64,000 nt of DNA from Schistocerca nitens (GCF_023898315.1 NC_064619.1:342445150-342509149); one strand, 5' to 3'. Shown: positions 10,152 to 22,004, numbered from the stretch's first letter. Numbers and translations are program-made. Notes: generated by a model from the letters alone, not told the origin.

Positions 10152-10452
10152 TCAGATTGCGATCAGATCGATTAGTACACCCGGAAACAACGCAAGCTGG
10201 TATTTTTGCTGAAACCACTGCGTCTCCACACATTCGAAGCACCAGATGCTATTTGGGACACAACCACAAAAGTCGATAGATATCCCCAACGGTCGAAACT
10301 TTGAACAGCCGCGTCAGAGTGACATCACGGGGAAGTATCACCTCGGTGAACCATGGAGGTATATATGAGTTGAATCTCATGCTTTGGGCTACGTAAGATG
10401 GAAGGCGTCGGCCTCAAGATTGGGACGTAATGACAACTCCCTTTTTTTTATC
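10152..10452 (+). repeat. Repeat family A, copy 1
   Basis: The segment contains AACGCAAGCTGGTATTTTTG, CTGCGTCTCCACACA, TGACATCACGGGGAAGTATC, GAACCATGGAGGTATATA and GGGCTACGTAAGATGGAAG in that order. The same landmarks occur at 11866-12090 and, inverted, at 27020-27320. The last landmark joins the Mutator-associated M unit, so A is probably part of the same transposon family. Confidence 0.8.
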
Positions 10453-11865
10453 TCCGTGACAAGTAGTCACACTTTGTAAATAAGATTAAGATTTATTATT
10501 GTTTCCAACGAGAATATCTAACAGTCACAGATGACAAACAAAACAAGTAGTAAGTCTCTTTCAACGACGTGCTCAGAAACTCTGATTGTATAACTAATAC
10601 GAAAACCTTATACTGAAGAGACTCTTTGCCAAGTCGGCGTGGCAGGATGAACACGCTGGGCATATAATTTTTTATGACACTTAGGAAGCGATTTCGATTA
10701 TGAAAATTAATATATGTATGTCAATGTGTTGTATCAGTGAACAAAAAATAAATCGAAAAATAACGTATTACACGTTTCTATGCGCTTTCCCACTTAACGA
10801 TACGTAAGCAGAAACAATTTCGAATCGCAGCTCGTTCCATTTAGTGGCTGAAAAGACAAAATAGTTTTCTGAGGAAAATACTGCATAATCCTGGAAATTC
10901 GTCTGTAACACGTTAGAAATTCTTAAAAATAAGTGCTATTTCGTATGACTTGTGCATGGAAAACGGGTGTTTCAAGACACCATAGTGATACTTGGCACGG
11001 ATGCTACGTGGGAGAATGTAAATTTGTAGTAATCTGATTTACCAGGGATTTAGTGTTTCTAAAATTCATTTTTCTTCAATAAAAATTGCCTCAGACAGGC
11101 AGTGATAAACAGTCTGCACGACTTGTTTATAAAATCATATAATAGTAAAAAGAACTGCAGAGTCGAAGATAAGTGCCTGTGAGGATTTATGCCTTCGTCA
11201 CACAAATGTGCAGCCGATTTGACATTTGTGTTTTGGTTTCCACGAGTTGGCAGAAACTCGGATGTTTGCTGAAGCCTTACCTTCTGTCATTGCTCGGCGC
11301 GCTTGTTGCATCCCATGTGTTTCTTAAGGTTTTGCTGCATGGGAACGTAAACATTCATGTTGTTCGCCATTCGACCCCTCTCAAACAGGTGCCAAGGAAC
11401 GGCGTGGGACGTTGCAGAGACCTTTCTACTGCGGCACGTGACGATATGTTGTGTGCTCTAAAAGGGGACGTGGTAAAGAATTACTTCATAGTTAAGGAAA
11501 CTATGCTTCAATAATACCATGGACATAACCACGCTAGGATTACAGGGGTGAGGCCCACGAGAATAAGGTACCTCTGGAAAAGAACAGGCAAAAATTAATA
11601 AAAATCAAAATAAGAAAGAAAGGGAAAAATTGACAAAACAGATCACTCAAGGAAAGTTTTTCGCTATCTTAAAATAATGATATTTTTGCAAATCATTCTG
11701 TTGTAGAGATATGAGAGTCATTATTAGGCCAAAGATAAACTGCATTATGATACGAACAACAGTTAACTGAATATAAAGAACGGAAGGGACTAGATATGAG
11801 GAAATGTGTCGGCCAAAGCTATAACGGAGCGTCCTTAATGAATGGTGTGTACCACGCTGTTGAAT
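10453..11865. other. No recognised feature
   Basis: AT-rich sequence without visible homology. A plus-strand frame at 11173-11514 (113 codons) has no motif I can identify and I do not call it a gene. Confidence 0.4.
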
Positions 11866-12090
11866 GAAACAACGCAAGCTGGTATTTTTGCTGAAACCAC
11901 TGCGTCTCCACACAATCAAAGCACCATATGCTATTTGGGACACAACCACAAAAGTCTATAGATATCCCCAACGGTCGAAACTTGGCACAGGCGCGTCAGA
12001 GTGACATCACGGGGAAGCATCACCACGGTGAACCATGGAGGTATATATGAGTTGAATCTCATGCTTTGGGCTACGTAAGATGGAAGGCTA
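11866..12090 (+). repeat. Repeat family A, copy 2
   Basis: It matches copy 1 closely from AACGCAAGCTGGTATTTTTG to GGGCTACGTAAGATGGAAGG, then diverges. The peptide-like frame RKLVFLLKPLRLHT is kept in both copies. Confidence 0.8.
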
Positions 12091-12596
12091 TTTTTTTTCC
12101 TTCCAATTCTATCCACTATTTGGTCGTGGTGCACACAACACGCTATGGAGTCGCCAATCAGTAAAATTAAGTTAAGACATGTCACTCGAGCTCTTTTTGT
12201 TAATAACAGTTAAACATTACGTCATTCGAGACATCAGAGGAGACTACACACAGGAGACGTGTAACTACAGTCATTCTTCCCCAGTTTTACGTATTTTCCA
12301 TCTATTTTCGTATTTTTACAGTATTTTCCACAGTGTTACTTTTTCCACATGTTTTCCTATTTTATCCTATTAAACGAACTCTATCCTACTGTGACTAAAT
12401 CTCTATTCGTTAACAACAACCTGACATTACGTCATTCGAGGCACCAGTAAAGACCACACCTAGCCAGATATGTAAGAATTTTTATTCTTCCGCAATTTTA
12501 TGTACGAAGGTAGTTCAATAAGTAATGCCACAAATTTTTTTCTCATAACGTATTTGTTATTAAATCAGAATTTGATGACAATATGTCTCGTTCAGA

Positions 12597-12792
12597 TGGT
12601 TCAAATGGCTCTGAGCACTATGGGACGTAACAGCTGAGGTCATCAGTCCCCTAGAACTTAGAACTACTTAAACCTAACTAACCTAAGGACATCACACACA
12701 TCCATGCCCGAGGCAGGATTCGAACCTGCGACCGTAGCGGTCACGCGGTTCCAGACTGAAGCGCCTAGGACCGCTCGGCCACTCCGGCCGGC
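12597..12792 (-). repeat. SINE family 1 (tRNA-derived), full length
   Basis: The head reads GGCCGAGCGGTCC... and the B box is GGTTCGAATCC on the minus strand. The tail ends ATTTGAACCA. It lies inside the deleted mariner, with a diverged duplication of AATATGTCTCGTTCA on both sides. Confidence 0.9.
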
Positions 12793-12811
12793 AATATGTC
12801 TTGTCCATGTT

Positions 12812-13389
12812 CTATTTTTCTATATAGCCTCCATCACGTTCTGTGGCCGTACGCCACGGTTGTGGAAGAGCATGTATTCTCTGCTCGTAAAAACTGCCCC
12901 CGTAACGATCCGTGACAGAAAGGCCTCTCCATCGGTCTCAAAAGGCTCCAGCAATTCAGATGAAATGGCCTTCCTTTGAATCTTGTGGTCCGCTGTGAGC
13001 ATTCGTGAAACCCATCGTGAGCACCTATCTGAATATCCGAGAGTCTCGATCATTGCAGGCGCACTTCCAATGCTGACCGTCAACTGTAGAGTCAATAGTC
13101 AAGTTGGGATGCGCCAGTCGGCACGAATAATGGCATCCGCACGATTCAGCATGTCTGGAGCAATGGCTGTGACAGGACGTCCCGAGCGTGGCTGATCATG
13201 GAGTTCTGTTTCTGCATGCCCTGAGGCTGTAACTTTCGTTACCCATCGCCCAACTGTACTCCTATCAACTGCAGCATCGCCGTACACTGCACACAAACGT
13301 TTACGGATGTTCACTACGGTTTCTTTTTCTGCACACAAGAATTCAACAACAGCACGCTGCTTGTAACGTGAGTCGTATGCAGATGCCAT
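12812..13389 (-). pseudogene. Mariner transposase with the catalytic region deleted
   Basis: The N-terminal DNA-binding domain is clear: KQRAVVEFLCAEKETV, YGDAAVDRSTVGRWV and DQPRSGRP. After a frame change comes a LGYSDRCSRWVSRMLT segment and FLSRIVTG, the stretch that normally precedes the first catalytic aspartate. The protein then jumps to the extreme C terminus (RDGGYIEK then stop at 12812-12814). All three catalytic positions are missing, so this copy can only be mobilised by another element's transposase. Confidence 0.85.
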
Positions 13390-13995
13390 TTTGACGCTGT
13401 ACTACGGCTCTGCCATCTGCCAGACCGGTTCGACACTTCATCGGCGCACAGAACAAACATAAGATGTGAAGCACCAACAAGGGCTTTTGTCTATGTATAT
13501 TAATAGCTTAAAAAATGTGGGGCATTACTTATTTGACGACTCTCGTATTTTCACCCAATTTCGTATTTTTTGTATTCTCCAAAATTTTAATTATCTTTTC
13601 ATATATTTCCGTGTTTTATGCAGTTACGAGACCTCCATCCCACTGTTCCCGATGACTTGCCGACGTCATGTTGTCCTCAACCAATCACTATGCAGTGCTG
13701 TCCAAATTATTTATCTTTGCAAGGACATCACGTAACTACCTGTGTGTGTGACGTCACTGTGTATGAGTTAGAAACTAACACGATAATTGAAATAATGACG
13801 TCATATTAAATTCTATAAGCACTTCGGTTTTACCGATTTCCAACCAGAAACAAGTATGTACCGGAAATACCACACGGCGGTAGATAAACCCCTGCTGAGT
13901 CACCACTCCATTATTAGACTGTGTAACGTATAGCAAAGTTCTGTTGCTTCCAACTAAAGGTATCACATGTGTAAGAAATATCACAGCACTCCAAA

Positions 13996-14680
13996 AAACA
14001 CACGAGCAGTATCTGAAACAACCCTCAAGTAACCAGCAGGGTAGGGCACCATTCAATCTAAGACGTGTGAAGTACAGCTGCGAACACTGCTCCGTCTCAG
14101 CAATGGCCAAGAAAGTTGTATAATTATAGCTGTGCAACCTGGCACAAAAGGCACTACTACGAAATCAGTCATCCAGGGTGGGGACATCCCGCACAAGCAA
14201 ACCAGTCGTTAACTCACAGACGTCTACATGATCACCAACGGAAACCACTGGACGACTTTGCGGATAAGCACTGCAAATAATCTGAGGGGCAAGCACTCTT
14301 ATCCTGTCACCCTTTCCCTCTGGACTAATAAGAAACAAGCTCCCATTCCTATCGCAACCACCATGATTCTAATGCTATCATTTATGCACGAGCAACAACG
14401 TTTTCAGGCAAACGTTACTCCCAGTTGGAATGAAGACACATAATTATGGTTACGATATCTAAACAAAATAAACCCAGCAATATTATTAGTACATGCGGCA
14501 GTACTATAAGTTCCATTTGTTAACTACAGGCAACTCCAGGTATCGCCATTGCTATTGACATAATTTCCATTGATTCATGGAATTCCAAGTTCACACTTCA
14601 GACTACTAGCACACTCCACAAATTTTAAAAAGTTATTGCCTCATCAAACTTATCTGTTCATAAAAATGCGTGACATTGTA
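13996..14680. other. No recognised feature
   Basis: No gene, inverted repeat or known family seen in this stretch. Confidence 0.4.
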
Positions 14681-14738
14681 CATGCAGGGTGCTCAGAAAC
14701 TATCCGTTACAGTTAATACAGGAGGTAGAGAACAAATA

Positions 14739-15538
14739 CGAGGGTGAGTCAAATGAAAACCTGAAATTTGTAATAACAAATCGAAATTTCGCGTTGTTAT
14801 CTTGTAAGTTGGTAAGCATGCTACAAACAGCGTGCAGAATGGCCTGTAGGTGGCAGCATAGTGCAGATGCACACATACCGTCGCAGTGTCAGTATAAAGA
14901 TGGCCGCCCCACTTGCGACTTGCACCAGTGAAGAACAGCGTTCTGTTATTCGGTTTTTTCGTAATGAAGGTGTGAAACCTATTGAAATTCATCGACGAAT
15001 GAAGGTTCAGTACGGTGATGCATGTTTGTCACAGCAGCAAGTCTACGAATGGAGTAGGAAGTTCGAAAATGGTGTGACTTCAGTGGAAGATGCTCCTCGT
15101 CCAGGTCAGGCACAATGAGTTGTGACTCCACAGAACATTGCAGCAGTTGAAGCCATAGTGAAGGAAAGCCGCCGAGTGACACTGAATGACATTGCAACAT
15201 GTTTACAGATTAGTCATGGGTCAGCACACCACATTGTGCAAAGTGTCTGCAAGATGGGTGCCACAGCAGCTGACACCTGAAATGAGAGAGCGACGTGTTT
15301 ATGCCTGTGAAGAATTTCTTCTCAATGGGAGGAAAGAAGTTCCGTCCTGATGAAGAGGTACGCCACGCGGTGCATGAGTGGTTGCGTGGACTACCAAAAG
15401 AATTTTTTTTCTAAAGGAATTTATGCACTTTGTAAGCGGTGGAGGAGCTTATGTTGAAAAGTGATACAGCTTTGTACCACTTCTGCACAATAAATAGTAT
15501 TTAAAAAATATTTAAGGTTTTCATTTGACTCACCCTCG
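14739..15538 (+). mobile_element. Internally deleted mariner (800 bp)
   Basis: Termini CGAGGGTGAGTCAAATGAAA and the complement of TTTCATTTGACTCACCCTCG are flanked by TA (14737-14738, 15539-15540). Both ends of the transposase are present and the middle is missing. Confidence 0.9.
14900..15464 (+). pseudogene. Mariner transposase remnant, DDD core deleted
   Basis: From the ATG at 14900 the frame encodes MAAPLATCTSEEQRSVIRFF, then IEIHRRMKVQYGD, QQVYEWSRKFENG and a DAPRPGQ segment: the two helix-turn-helix modules of a mariner transposase. A TGA interrupts it at about 15116. Second-module residues (ESRRVTLNDIA, ISHGSAHHIVH) follow. After about 15330 the sequence joins the C-terminal DEEVRHAVHEWLRG-like part and ends near 15464. 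The catalytic domain is deleted. Confidence 0.85.
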
Positions 15539-15559
15539 TATATTTAGCAATAACGCATG

Positions 15560-16250
15560 CGGTCCCTGACTGCAATTTCTGATGCTAAGAACAATTTACA
15601 CGGAAGGTAGTTCAGCTGATTACAGCAGTAGCGTTCACAGGAACTGCTCCAATGCACGACCATTCGCACGTATGCCCGCAGTATATCGTCGGACCATTGA
15701 CTGTCGTGTGTGATAGAAGTTTCCTTGCATGTCCGTTATAGTGCCAGCAGTGACGAAGTCTTCTTCTATTTACACAACGGTTTCATACACCAGCTGGAAA
15801 TATACACACGAGAGGTCACGTGACTTGGATAGCCGGGACTCAGGACCATATCGGTCGAGCACTCGATTTCCGAAGGTGGCTCTCAGACGATTCCTCAAAG
15901 CAATGCTGAAATGCTCTGGCGCCGCATCGTGCTGGAATTACATGCTTTGTCTGATATACAAAGGTAAATCCTCCAGCAGTTCTGGCAACACATGTTCCAC
16001 AAAAATTCGATGTCTTCGTCCACTGAGGCGGAATGGAAGAACGTATGGTCTAATCAACCCATTAACGAGAAAGGCAGACCACACATTAACACCGAATCGC
16101 TGTTGATGAGCACGAGGCCGAGTATTTTGTGGTTTCACATGTGCCAAAACGTGCGAATGGTGGATATTTGAATGTCAGTACATATTCCCAGTCAGCGACA
16201 CCGGCACAACAGCTTGCATCAGAACCACTACCAACACGTTCCCTAACATT
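15560..16250 (-). pseudogene. Rosa-like transposase remnant
   Basis: The clearest segment is RFGVNVWSAFLVNGLIRPYV followed by LPELLEDLPLYIRQSM. It corresponds to the region between the first and second catalytic aspartates of the better preserved copy at 31555-33146 (FSVNVWAGIVGDVLIGPHV and LPVLLEHVPLQVRHN). A stop and a FQHDAAPEHF second-aspartate motif follow. The N-terminal third and the third catalytic residue are not recognisable. The copy is dead. Confidence 0.7.
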
Positions 16251-16352
16251 AAAAGCTGACTCCAGAGACCATATGTGCCTTACAGAAATATATTCATTTT
16301 AATGTTCTCTAGCTGCTGTATTAATCTGAACGAATTATTACGTAACACCCTG

Positions 16353-17193
16353 TACACGTATGCGTTAATAGCAGAAAGGAAATGCATTACTACTAACGTA
16401 CCACAATACAATATTGATACTAATAAACTCGGCAATATTATTACTGTGTGGTGTTGATATGAGACTCGTAAATACAATCCTGCAAACACACTGACTGTGG
16501 AAGATACCTGTTAGGGCTGCCAAGCGGAATAAAAAGACATGTAACTCTCACAATATTAGTTTGTGATGTTTTTATGAGACTCCTAAACAGATACGGAAGT
16601 AATCCGAAGTATTCACATTCAACTGCCACACTTCTCCCACTATATGATAAATGACGATCTTAGAAAGAGGTGCAGAGGTCTCACACCATCAGTTAATAAT
16701 CTGATTCTCCGAGGAATGGAAATTAACCTACCACCAACGTGGTTCAAACTGTGAGTACCACACACGCAGTGACTGCTGGGAAAACGACATGATCATATCT
16801 GATACCTGTAAAATCAGCGACATTTCTTCTCGATTCCTGCGACCAATGCAAGGCCCCAGTTAGCTCAGAGGTGTCGTCACTATGTCGCTCATTGCATAAA
16901 TGAAACCCTTCGTCCCTGAGAGAAGTTACCACGCCCTGAACATGCGGGCATTGGCTGACGGTAAGACTCCTCCCAAAACGAATAACGTAATGCTGGACTT
17001 GTTACTGGTAAGTTCTATCAACACGCATTTTTCGTGAAAAAATTATAGTGAACCGACATAACATCGAACATAAGAAAGGGAAATTAGGACTCGTACAGGC
17101 AGCCGCTTTTGTCCTTACACTACTGCCCATTAAAATTGCTACACCAAGAAGAAATGCAGATGATAAACGGGTATTCATTGGACAAATATATTA
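16353..17193. other. No recognised feature
   Basis: Short frames without motif support; no repeat family recognised. Confidence 0.4.
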
Positions 17194-18517
17194 TACTGGA
17201 ACTGACATGTCATTACATTTTCACGCAATTTGGGTGCATAGATCCTGAGAAATCAGTACCCAGAACAACCACTTCTGGCCGTAATAATGGCCTTGATACG
17301 CCTGGGCATTGAGTCGAACAGAGCTTGGATGGCGTGTACAGGTAGAGCTGCCCATGCAGCTTCAACATGATACCACAGTTCATCAAGAGTAGTGACTGGC
17401 GTATTGTGACGAGCCAGTTGCTCGGCCACCATTGACCAGAAGTTTCCAATTGGTGAGAGATCTGGAGAATGTGCTGGTCAGGGCAGCAGTCGTACATTTC
17501 CTGTATCCAGAAAGGCCCGTACAGGATCTGCAACATGCGGTCGTGCATTATCCTGCTGAAATGTAGGGTTTCGCAGGGATCGAATGAAGGGTAGAGCCAC
17601 GGGTCGTAACACATCTGAAATGTAACGACCAATGTTCAGAGTGCCGTCATTGCGAACAAGAGGTGACCGAGACGTGTAATCAATGGCACCCCATACCATC
17701 AGTCCAGTATGGCGAAGACGAATACATGCTTCCAATGTGCATTCACAGAGATGTCGCCAAACACGGATGCGACCATCATGATGCTGTAAACAGAACCTGG
17801 ATTGATCCGAAAAAATGACGTTTTGCCATTCGTGCACCCAGGTTCGTCGTTGAGTACGCCATCGCAGGCGCTCCTGTCTGTGATGCAGCGTCAAGGGTAA
17901 CCGCAGCCATGGTCTCCGAGCTGATAGTCCATGCTGCTGCAAAAGTCGTCGAACTGTTCGTGCAGATGGTTGTTGTCTTGCAAACGTCCGCATCTGTTGA
18001 CTCAGGGATTCACACGTGGATGCACGATCCGTTAGAGCCATGCGGATAAGATGCCTGTCATCTCGAGTGCTAGTGATACGAGGCAGTTGGGATCCAGCAA
18101 GGCGTTTCGTATGACCCTCCTGAACCCACCGATTCCATATTCTGCTAAATAAAAGTCATTGGATCTCGACCAACGCAAGCAGCAATGTCGTGATACGATA
18201 AACCGCAATCACGATAGGCTACAATCGACCTTTATCAAAGTCGGAAACGTGACGGTACGCATTTCTCCTCCTTACACGAGGCATCACAACAACGTTTCTC
18301 CAGGCAACGCCCGTCAACTGCTGTTTGTGTATGAGAAATCGGTTGGAAACTTTCCTCATGTCAGCACGTTGTAGGTGTCGCCACCGGCGCCAACCTTGTG
18401 TGAATGCTCTGAAAAGCTAATCATTTGCATATCACAGCTTCATCTTCCTGTCGGTTAAATTTCGCGTCTGTAGCACATCATCTTCATGGTGTAGTAATTT
18501 TAAAGGCCAGTAGTGTA
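17194..18517 (-). mobile_element. Tc1-like transposon, inactivated
   Basis: It contains a whole Tc1-like transposase reading frame on the minus strand. The right end TACACTACTGGCC (minus orientation) is recognisable, but the left terminal repeat is diverged, so the left boundary is approximate. Confidence 0.8.
17253..18284 (-). pseudogene. Tc1-like transposase with stop codons and a catalytic Glu-to-Gly change
   Basis: The start is MPRVRRRNAYRHVSDFDKGR at 18284. An early one-base loss and a later small insertion disturb the N-terminal domain. The longest open part (18041 down to 17478) has TVRRLLQQHGLSARRP, IFSDQSRF with the first aspartate, and FQQDNARPHV with the second. It ends at a TGA that replaces the usual tryptophan of the WPA motif. 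After the stop the frame continues as HSPDLSPIGNFW: the position normally held by the catalytic glutamate (PIEN) is glycine. The element is therefore disabled several times over. Confidence 0.88.
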
Positions 18518-18892
18518 GTTTCGTTTTCGGGATTGGCACAAAGTACCATACAGAGCATACAGGTTCTCTAAAAATTAAGATGAGACGTAGTGATCGCACG
18601 ATCCTCTTATAAGAAATAAGCCATCTAGAGGAAGGACAAGCACAAAAACATGATGAGTCTGTATGGAAGCGTATGGCTAATAAGGCTTCAGTAAAAGAGC
18701 TATAACATAATTCTCACGATATTTATAGCTCACATCTATTAATCCTTCCTGGCAAGTGTCTGATGAGCAAATCCTCTATTTTTTATAACAAATCACAAAC
18801 ATCCTGAACGTATTGTGCTTGTGATAAGTAATTATAGATTGATAGGTCACTGTAGGTGTCTATTTACAACATCACGCTGATATTAGCGAAGT
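18518..18892. other. No recognised feature
   Basis: No coding or repeat signal seen. Confidence 0.4.
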
Positions 18893-19011
18893 CCGCACCA
18901 GATAGTTGAGTGGTCAGCGCGACAGAAATTCATGCCTAACAGCCCGGGTTCGATTCCCGGCTGGGTCGGAGATTTTCTCCGCTCAGGGACTGGGTGTTGT
19001 GTTGTCCTTAC

Positions 19012-19750
19012 GCGTACCGGCCGAAGAGTCCATAGGTTTCTACCTACGGTAAGGGAAAGACTAAAGAACAAGGCAATGAAGCCCTCGCAGGGCCTAGTTC
19101 ATTTCCGTACAGGTCATGGTCAATATCCCACGTACCTGCATCGAATAGGGAAAACGCCAACACAAGAATGTGACTGTGGTGCCTACGAGGGATCGCCTGA
19201 ACATACAGTGTTTGACTGTCCAGTATACGAACAGGCTGTCTCAGTTGAGAGGCAGCTTCTCCAAACAAGGAATGTTGAGGAAATATTGAGGAATGGTGAA
19301 CTGTTTAGAAATTTCGCAAAATTGGTAAAATCTCAAAGGAGGCTCAGTGAGCCTACCTTGGGAGAGATTAAATAGCATGTGCGCGCTCAAGATCAACTGC
19401 GCAGATGTAAATATGTAAATATATTGTTTGTTTAAGTCTCTGACTTGTAGTAGCTTGTAGTTGTAGTTAGTTCAGTATGGTGGTGGAGGGACTACGAGAA
19501 TGGTATAAATGGAGCGGTTTTTCTAGTAGTAGCGACCCGCCTCCAAGTGGCTGGGGACGGGCAACTCTCTGGGAGGATTCCAGAGATGCTAAGAGGCCGT
19601 TCATTGATACATACTATTATTTTGTTTATTTGTTTAGAAGTTAATAAACCACTTTTGTAAAACTAATAGCAATGCTTAGTGTTTATGCACCCACTCAAGA
19701 GTGTTAGAAAGTAGGTTATGTATGTATCAATAAAGTGAAGTAAAGTGATG
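19012..19750 (+). mobile_element. 5'-truncated non-LTR retrotransposon inside a SINE
   Basis: A 739-bp insertion with a 9-bp target-site duplication, a coding 3' end and an AAGTGAAGTAAAGTGATG-like tail. 5' truncation is usual for target-primed reverse transcription. Confidence 0.8.
19043..19375 (+). pseudogene. C-terminal end of a non-LTR ORF2 (zinc-knuckle region)
   Basis: The frame encodes RTGHGQYPTYLHRIGKT followed by ECDCGAYEGSPEHTVFDCP. This is the GHG...YL...CxCG...H...C arrangement found at the C terminus of R1/I/Jockey-type ORF2 proteins after the reverse transcriptase. It ends with a natural stop at 19373-19375. Reverse transcriptase and endonuclease are absent through 5' truncation. 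Confidence 0.8.
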
Positions 19751-19890
19751 TGTCCTTACCATCATTTCATCGCCATCGACACGCAAGTCGCCGAAGTGGT
19801 GTCAACTCGAAAGACTTGCACCAGGCGATCGGTCTACCCGACGGCAGGCCCCAGCCACACGGTATTTCCATTTCCATATTAGCGCTGCAT

Positions 19891-21147
19891 GGTGGAACCA
19901 TAATATATCTGAGAAGGCTATGGTTCTGCCAGCCATACCTGTGAGTGATAGTAAAGCAAGTTTTCCAGTCTTGGTTTTATAGGGAGTAATATGGCAGACG
20001 AATCGATTGATTTCAGTGATTCGGCAGACTAACTTTGATTCCACCATTATATCATGTACCAAGTAGGTCCCAGTATTGCTGTTTTGTGTAATCGATTTCT
20101 AAATTAAAACTGTAGGCATATAGTGCCTAGTTTTATAGATCATTATACACAGATCCTAATTCATTTTTTATTTAAAGTATTGAGGAATGATATTGCATTC
20201 TGCCAGTACCGAATAAGCAATTTAAACTACAATCTTCCACAGCATGTACGCATCCAGTTAAATATATAACACTTACGTATTCTAATTTTATGAGTCCTAA
20301 TCAGAAAGACGTCGTTATCGCGTGATCAACAACATTTAAGCTAGTATTATATCCCGGTAGACAAAACTGCAGAATGATCTTAGGAGCTACACATACGAAA
20401 ACTTTAATAGTTAATGGTCTAAATCTACTCGGCACACATTGCCCCTTTACGTGTCAGGAAGGTATAATTTGTTCTGTATTTCTGGAGAAAAACAGTCAGG
20501 CCCTCTAGAGATGTATAGATGTTCTTTGCATTCTCACGTTTACTGTCACTAGAATTTTCCGTATTCTTAATACTAGAAAAATGCCTCTGGAAAGGTATTG
20601 TGTTCAATACTAAATTGATTACGGTGAATAGAGAGTCATCCACACAGAACTATTCCACAATAGAACTGTCAGCATCACTGTTTGGTAGGTCATATTAGCG
20701 GTTTCCACGATACATAATTAAAACTATAGACAAATAGAGCATGGTTTTCTAACCAATTATCAGTCATAATTACCTAGAATATATGTACATCCACAGAAGT
20801 CAACTTTCCGGAAGATTCTGGTATGGATACATCAGCCTTCTTAGTAATCATAAATTTATAGGACAAACACTGGAATGCTTCCTAGCGTAGCAATCTGATC
20901 ACCAAAAGCAAATGCTTCTACCTTCGGGTAAGGTCATGAATACAATAATACCCGTCATCTTTTGGTCATATCTTCTAAGTGTGATTGGAGTAGCAATCCA
21001 GTTACATTATATTATACATGTGTGTTTGCTGCGACAAAGGGATCCTCTGGTCATGCTGTGTGGTGTGGTCCAGCAACGACAAGCAACATGGACCCAAGAT
21101 GGCAGCATTTTCAGTCATACCGTCCAACTGAGGTTGGAATTACACAC

Positions 21148-21149
<2 letters not shown>
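19891..21149. other. No recognised feature
   Basis: AT-rich DNA. Open frames are short and lack motifs. Confidence 0.4.

Positions 21150-21197
<48 letters not shown>
21150..21197. repeat. (TG)n microsatellite
   Basis: About 23 uninterrupted TG units. Confidence 0.97.
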
Positions 21198-21198
<1 letters not shown>

Positions 21199-22004
21199 GC
21201 AACGTGCGTTGCTCAGGATACCCTGGAACCAGCGAAAATGTAAATTTTTTCTGTGTTGTATGATGTTAAATCGCATACCAATGGAGGAAATTCACTTTAA
21301 AACCACCCAGACCACTTTATAGCAAGAGTGCAATTGATAGTTGACGTAATAATAATGTGTCACGGCAAAATTTTAAGCAGAGTACGATGACAGAGGCTCG
21401 CAGACTGATAGATGGAGGTGTCGAAAGACCCTGACTGACCATCAGTGCTGGAAATTACCTTCCACGCAGTGATGGTGACATTAGAGCAATAGCTACGCTG
21501 ACTGTAAGTTCGTCCATCTCTGTCAGCAAAATAAATCCACTTCCCATCAAAACACTCAGTTCTTAGTGTGTCGAAAGCAGTAAACTTCCTGCTGCTGGTA
21601 CTGGCAGAGAGAACAATCGAAAAAGCGTTAAACGTACGAGTAGGACAAAAGGTTTTGAAAATTATACAAAAGATGAGCAATAGTACTAGGTGCTAATCGA
21701 AATCGTTTAAATATAAATACATGTTATCCATGTCGTGGACAGGCGCCTTTTATCCTCTATCAGCAAGCTTCTCATGACTTCTTATACAGTAACGTCAATT
21801 GCGATCCATTTGTTTATATTTACACTGCATCCAAACTTTTTTACTATTCCAAATACATATGACTTTCAGCTAACATATATTGAGGGAGAAAACGAGAGTA
21901 ATCAGGATAAAATAATATTACCGTTTACTCACACACAGAGAAATAGTGGGAGTATGATAGTGTTGCCTTGTGTCACCATGTGTCTCTAAACTGCACGGTC
22001 ATTC

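Larger units (their letters stand above)
12505..13545 (-). mobile_element. Mariner element with internal deletion
   Basis: Flanking TA dinucleotides (12503-12504, 13546-13547) and inverted termini sharing CAATAAGTAATGCC / CAAATAAGTAATGCC define the element. Without the SINE at 12597-12792 it is about 845 bp, shorter than a complete mariner of about 1.3 kb. It sits inside repeat R3. Confidence 0.85.
12225..13995 (-). repeat. Repeat family R3 with TACGAAAA-type motifs, split by a mariner
   Basis: On the minus strand, 13995-13547 matches 34603-35075 (plus strand). Shared landmarks include AGCAGGGGTTTATCT, TATGACGTCATTATTTCAA, GTGATTGG, GGGATGGAG/TTGGATGGAG and repeated AATACGAAAA-like words. 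The repeat is interrupted at a TA by the mariner 12505-13545 and resumes at 12504. A second AATACG-rich stretch lies at 12225-12400. Confidence 0.65.
14681..16352 (-). mobile_element. Rosa-like Tc1/mariner-superfamily element, degenerate, split by a mariner
   Basis: Inverted ends of about 50 bp can be matched: GCAGGGTGCTCAG...TTAATACAGGAGGTAGAGAAC on the left and the complement of GTTCTCTAGCTGCTGTATTAA...ACACCCTGTAC on the right. Transposase remains lie at 15560-16250 (minus). The left terminal repeat is broken by the mariner 14739-15538, which is therefore the younger insertion. Confidence 0.7.
18893..19890 (+). repeat. SINE family 3 (tRNA-derived), split by a retrotransposon fragment
   Basis: The head (18893-19011) has an A-box-like TAGTTGAGTGGTCAGC, a B box GGGTTCGATTCCC and the GGAGATTTTCTCCGCTCAGG body. 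The body resumes at 19751 with TCGCCATCGACACGCAAGTC. The interruption is 19012-19750, flanked by the duplication TGTCCTTAC (19003-19011 and 19751-19759). Related copies are at 42349-42600 and 59693-59936. Confidence 0.8.

Noticed and set aside
11173-11514. 113-codon plus-strand frame as a host gene
   Set aside because: No recognisable domain, no splice context and no conservation evidence available from sequence alone.
20912-21322. Frames rich in alternating Val and Cys
   Set aside because: They are translations of the (TG)n microsatellite.
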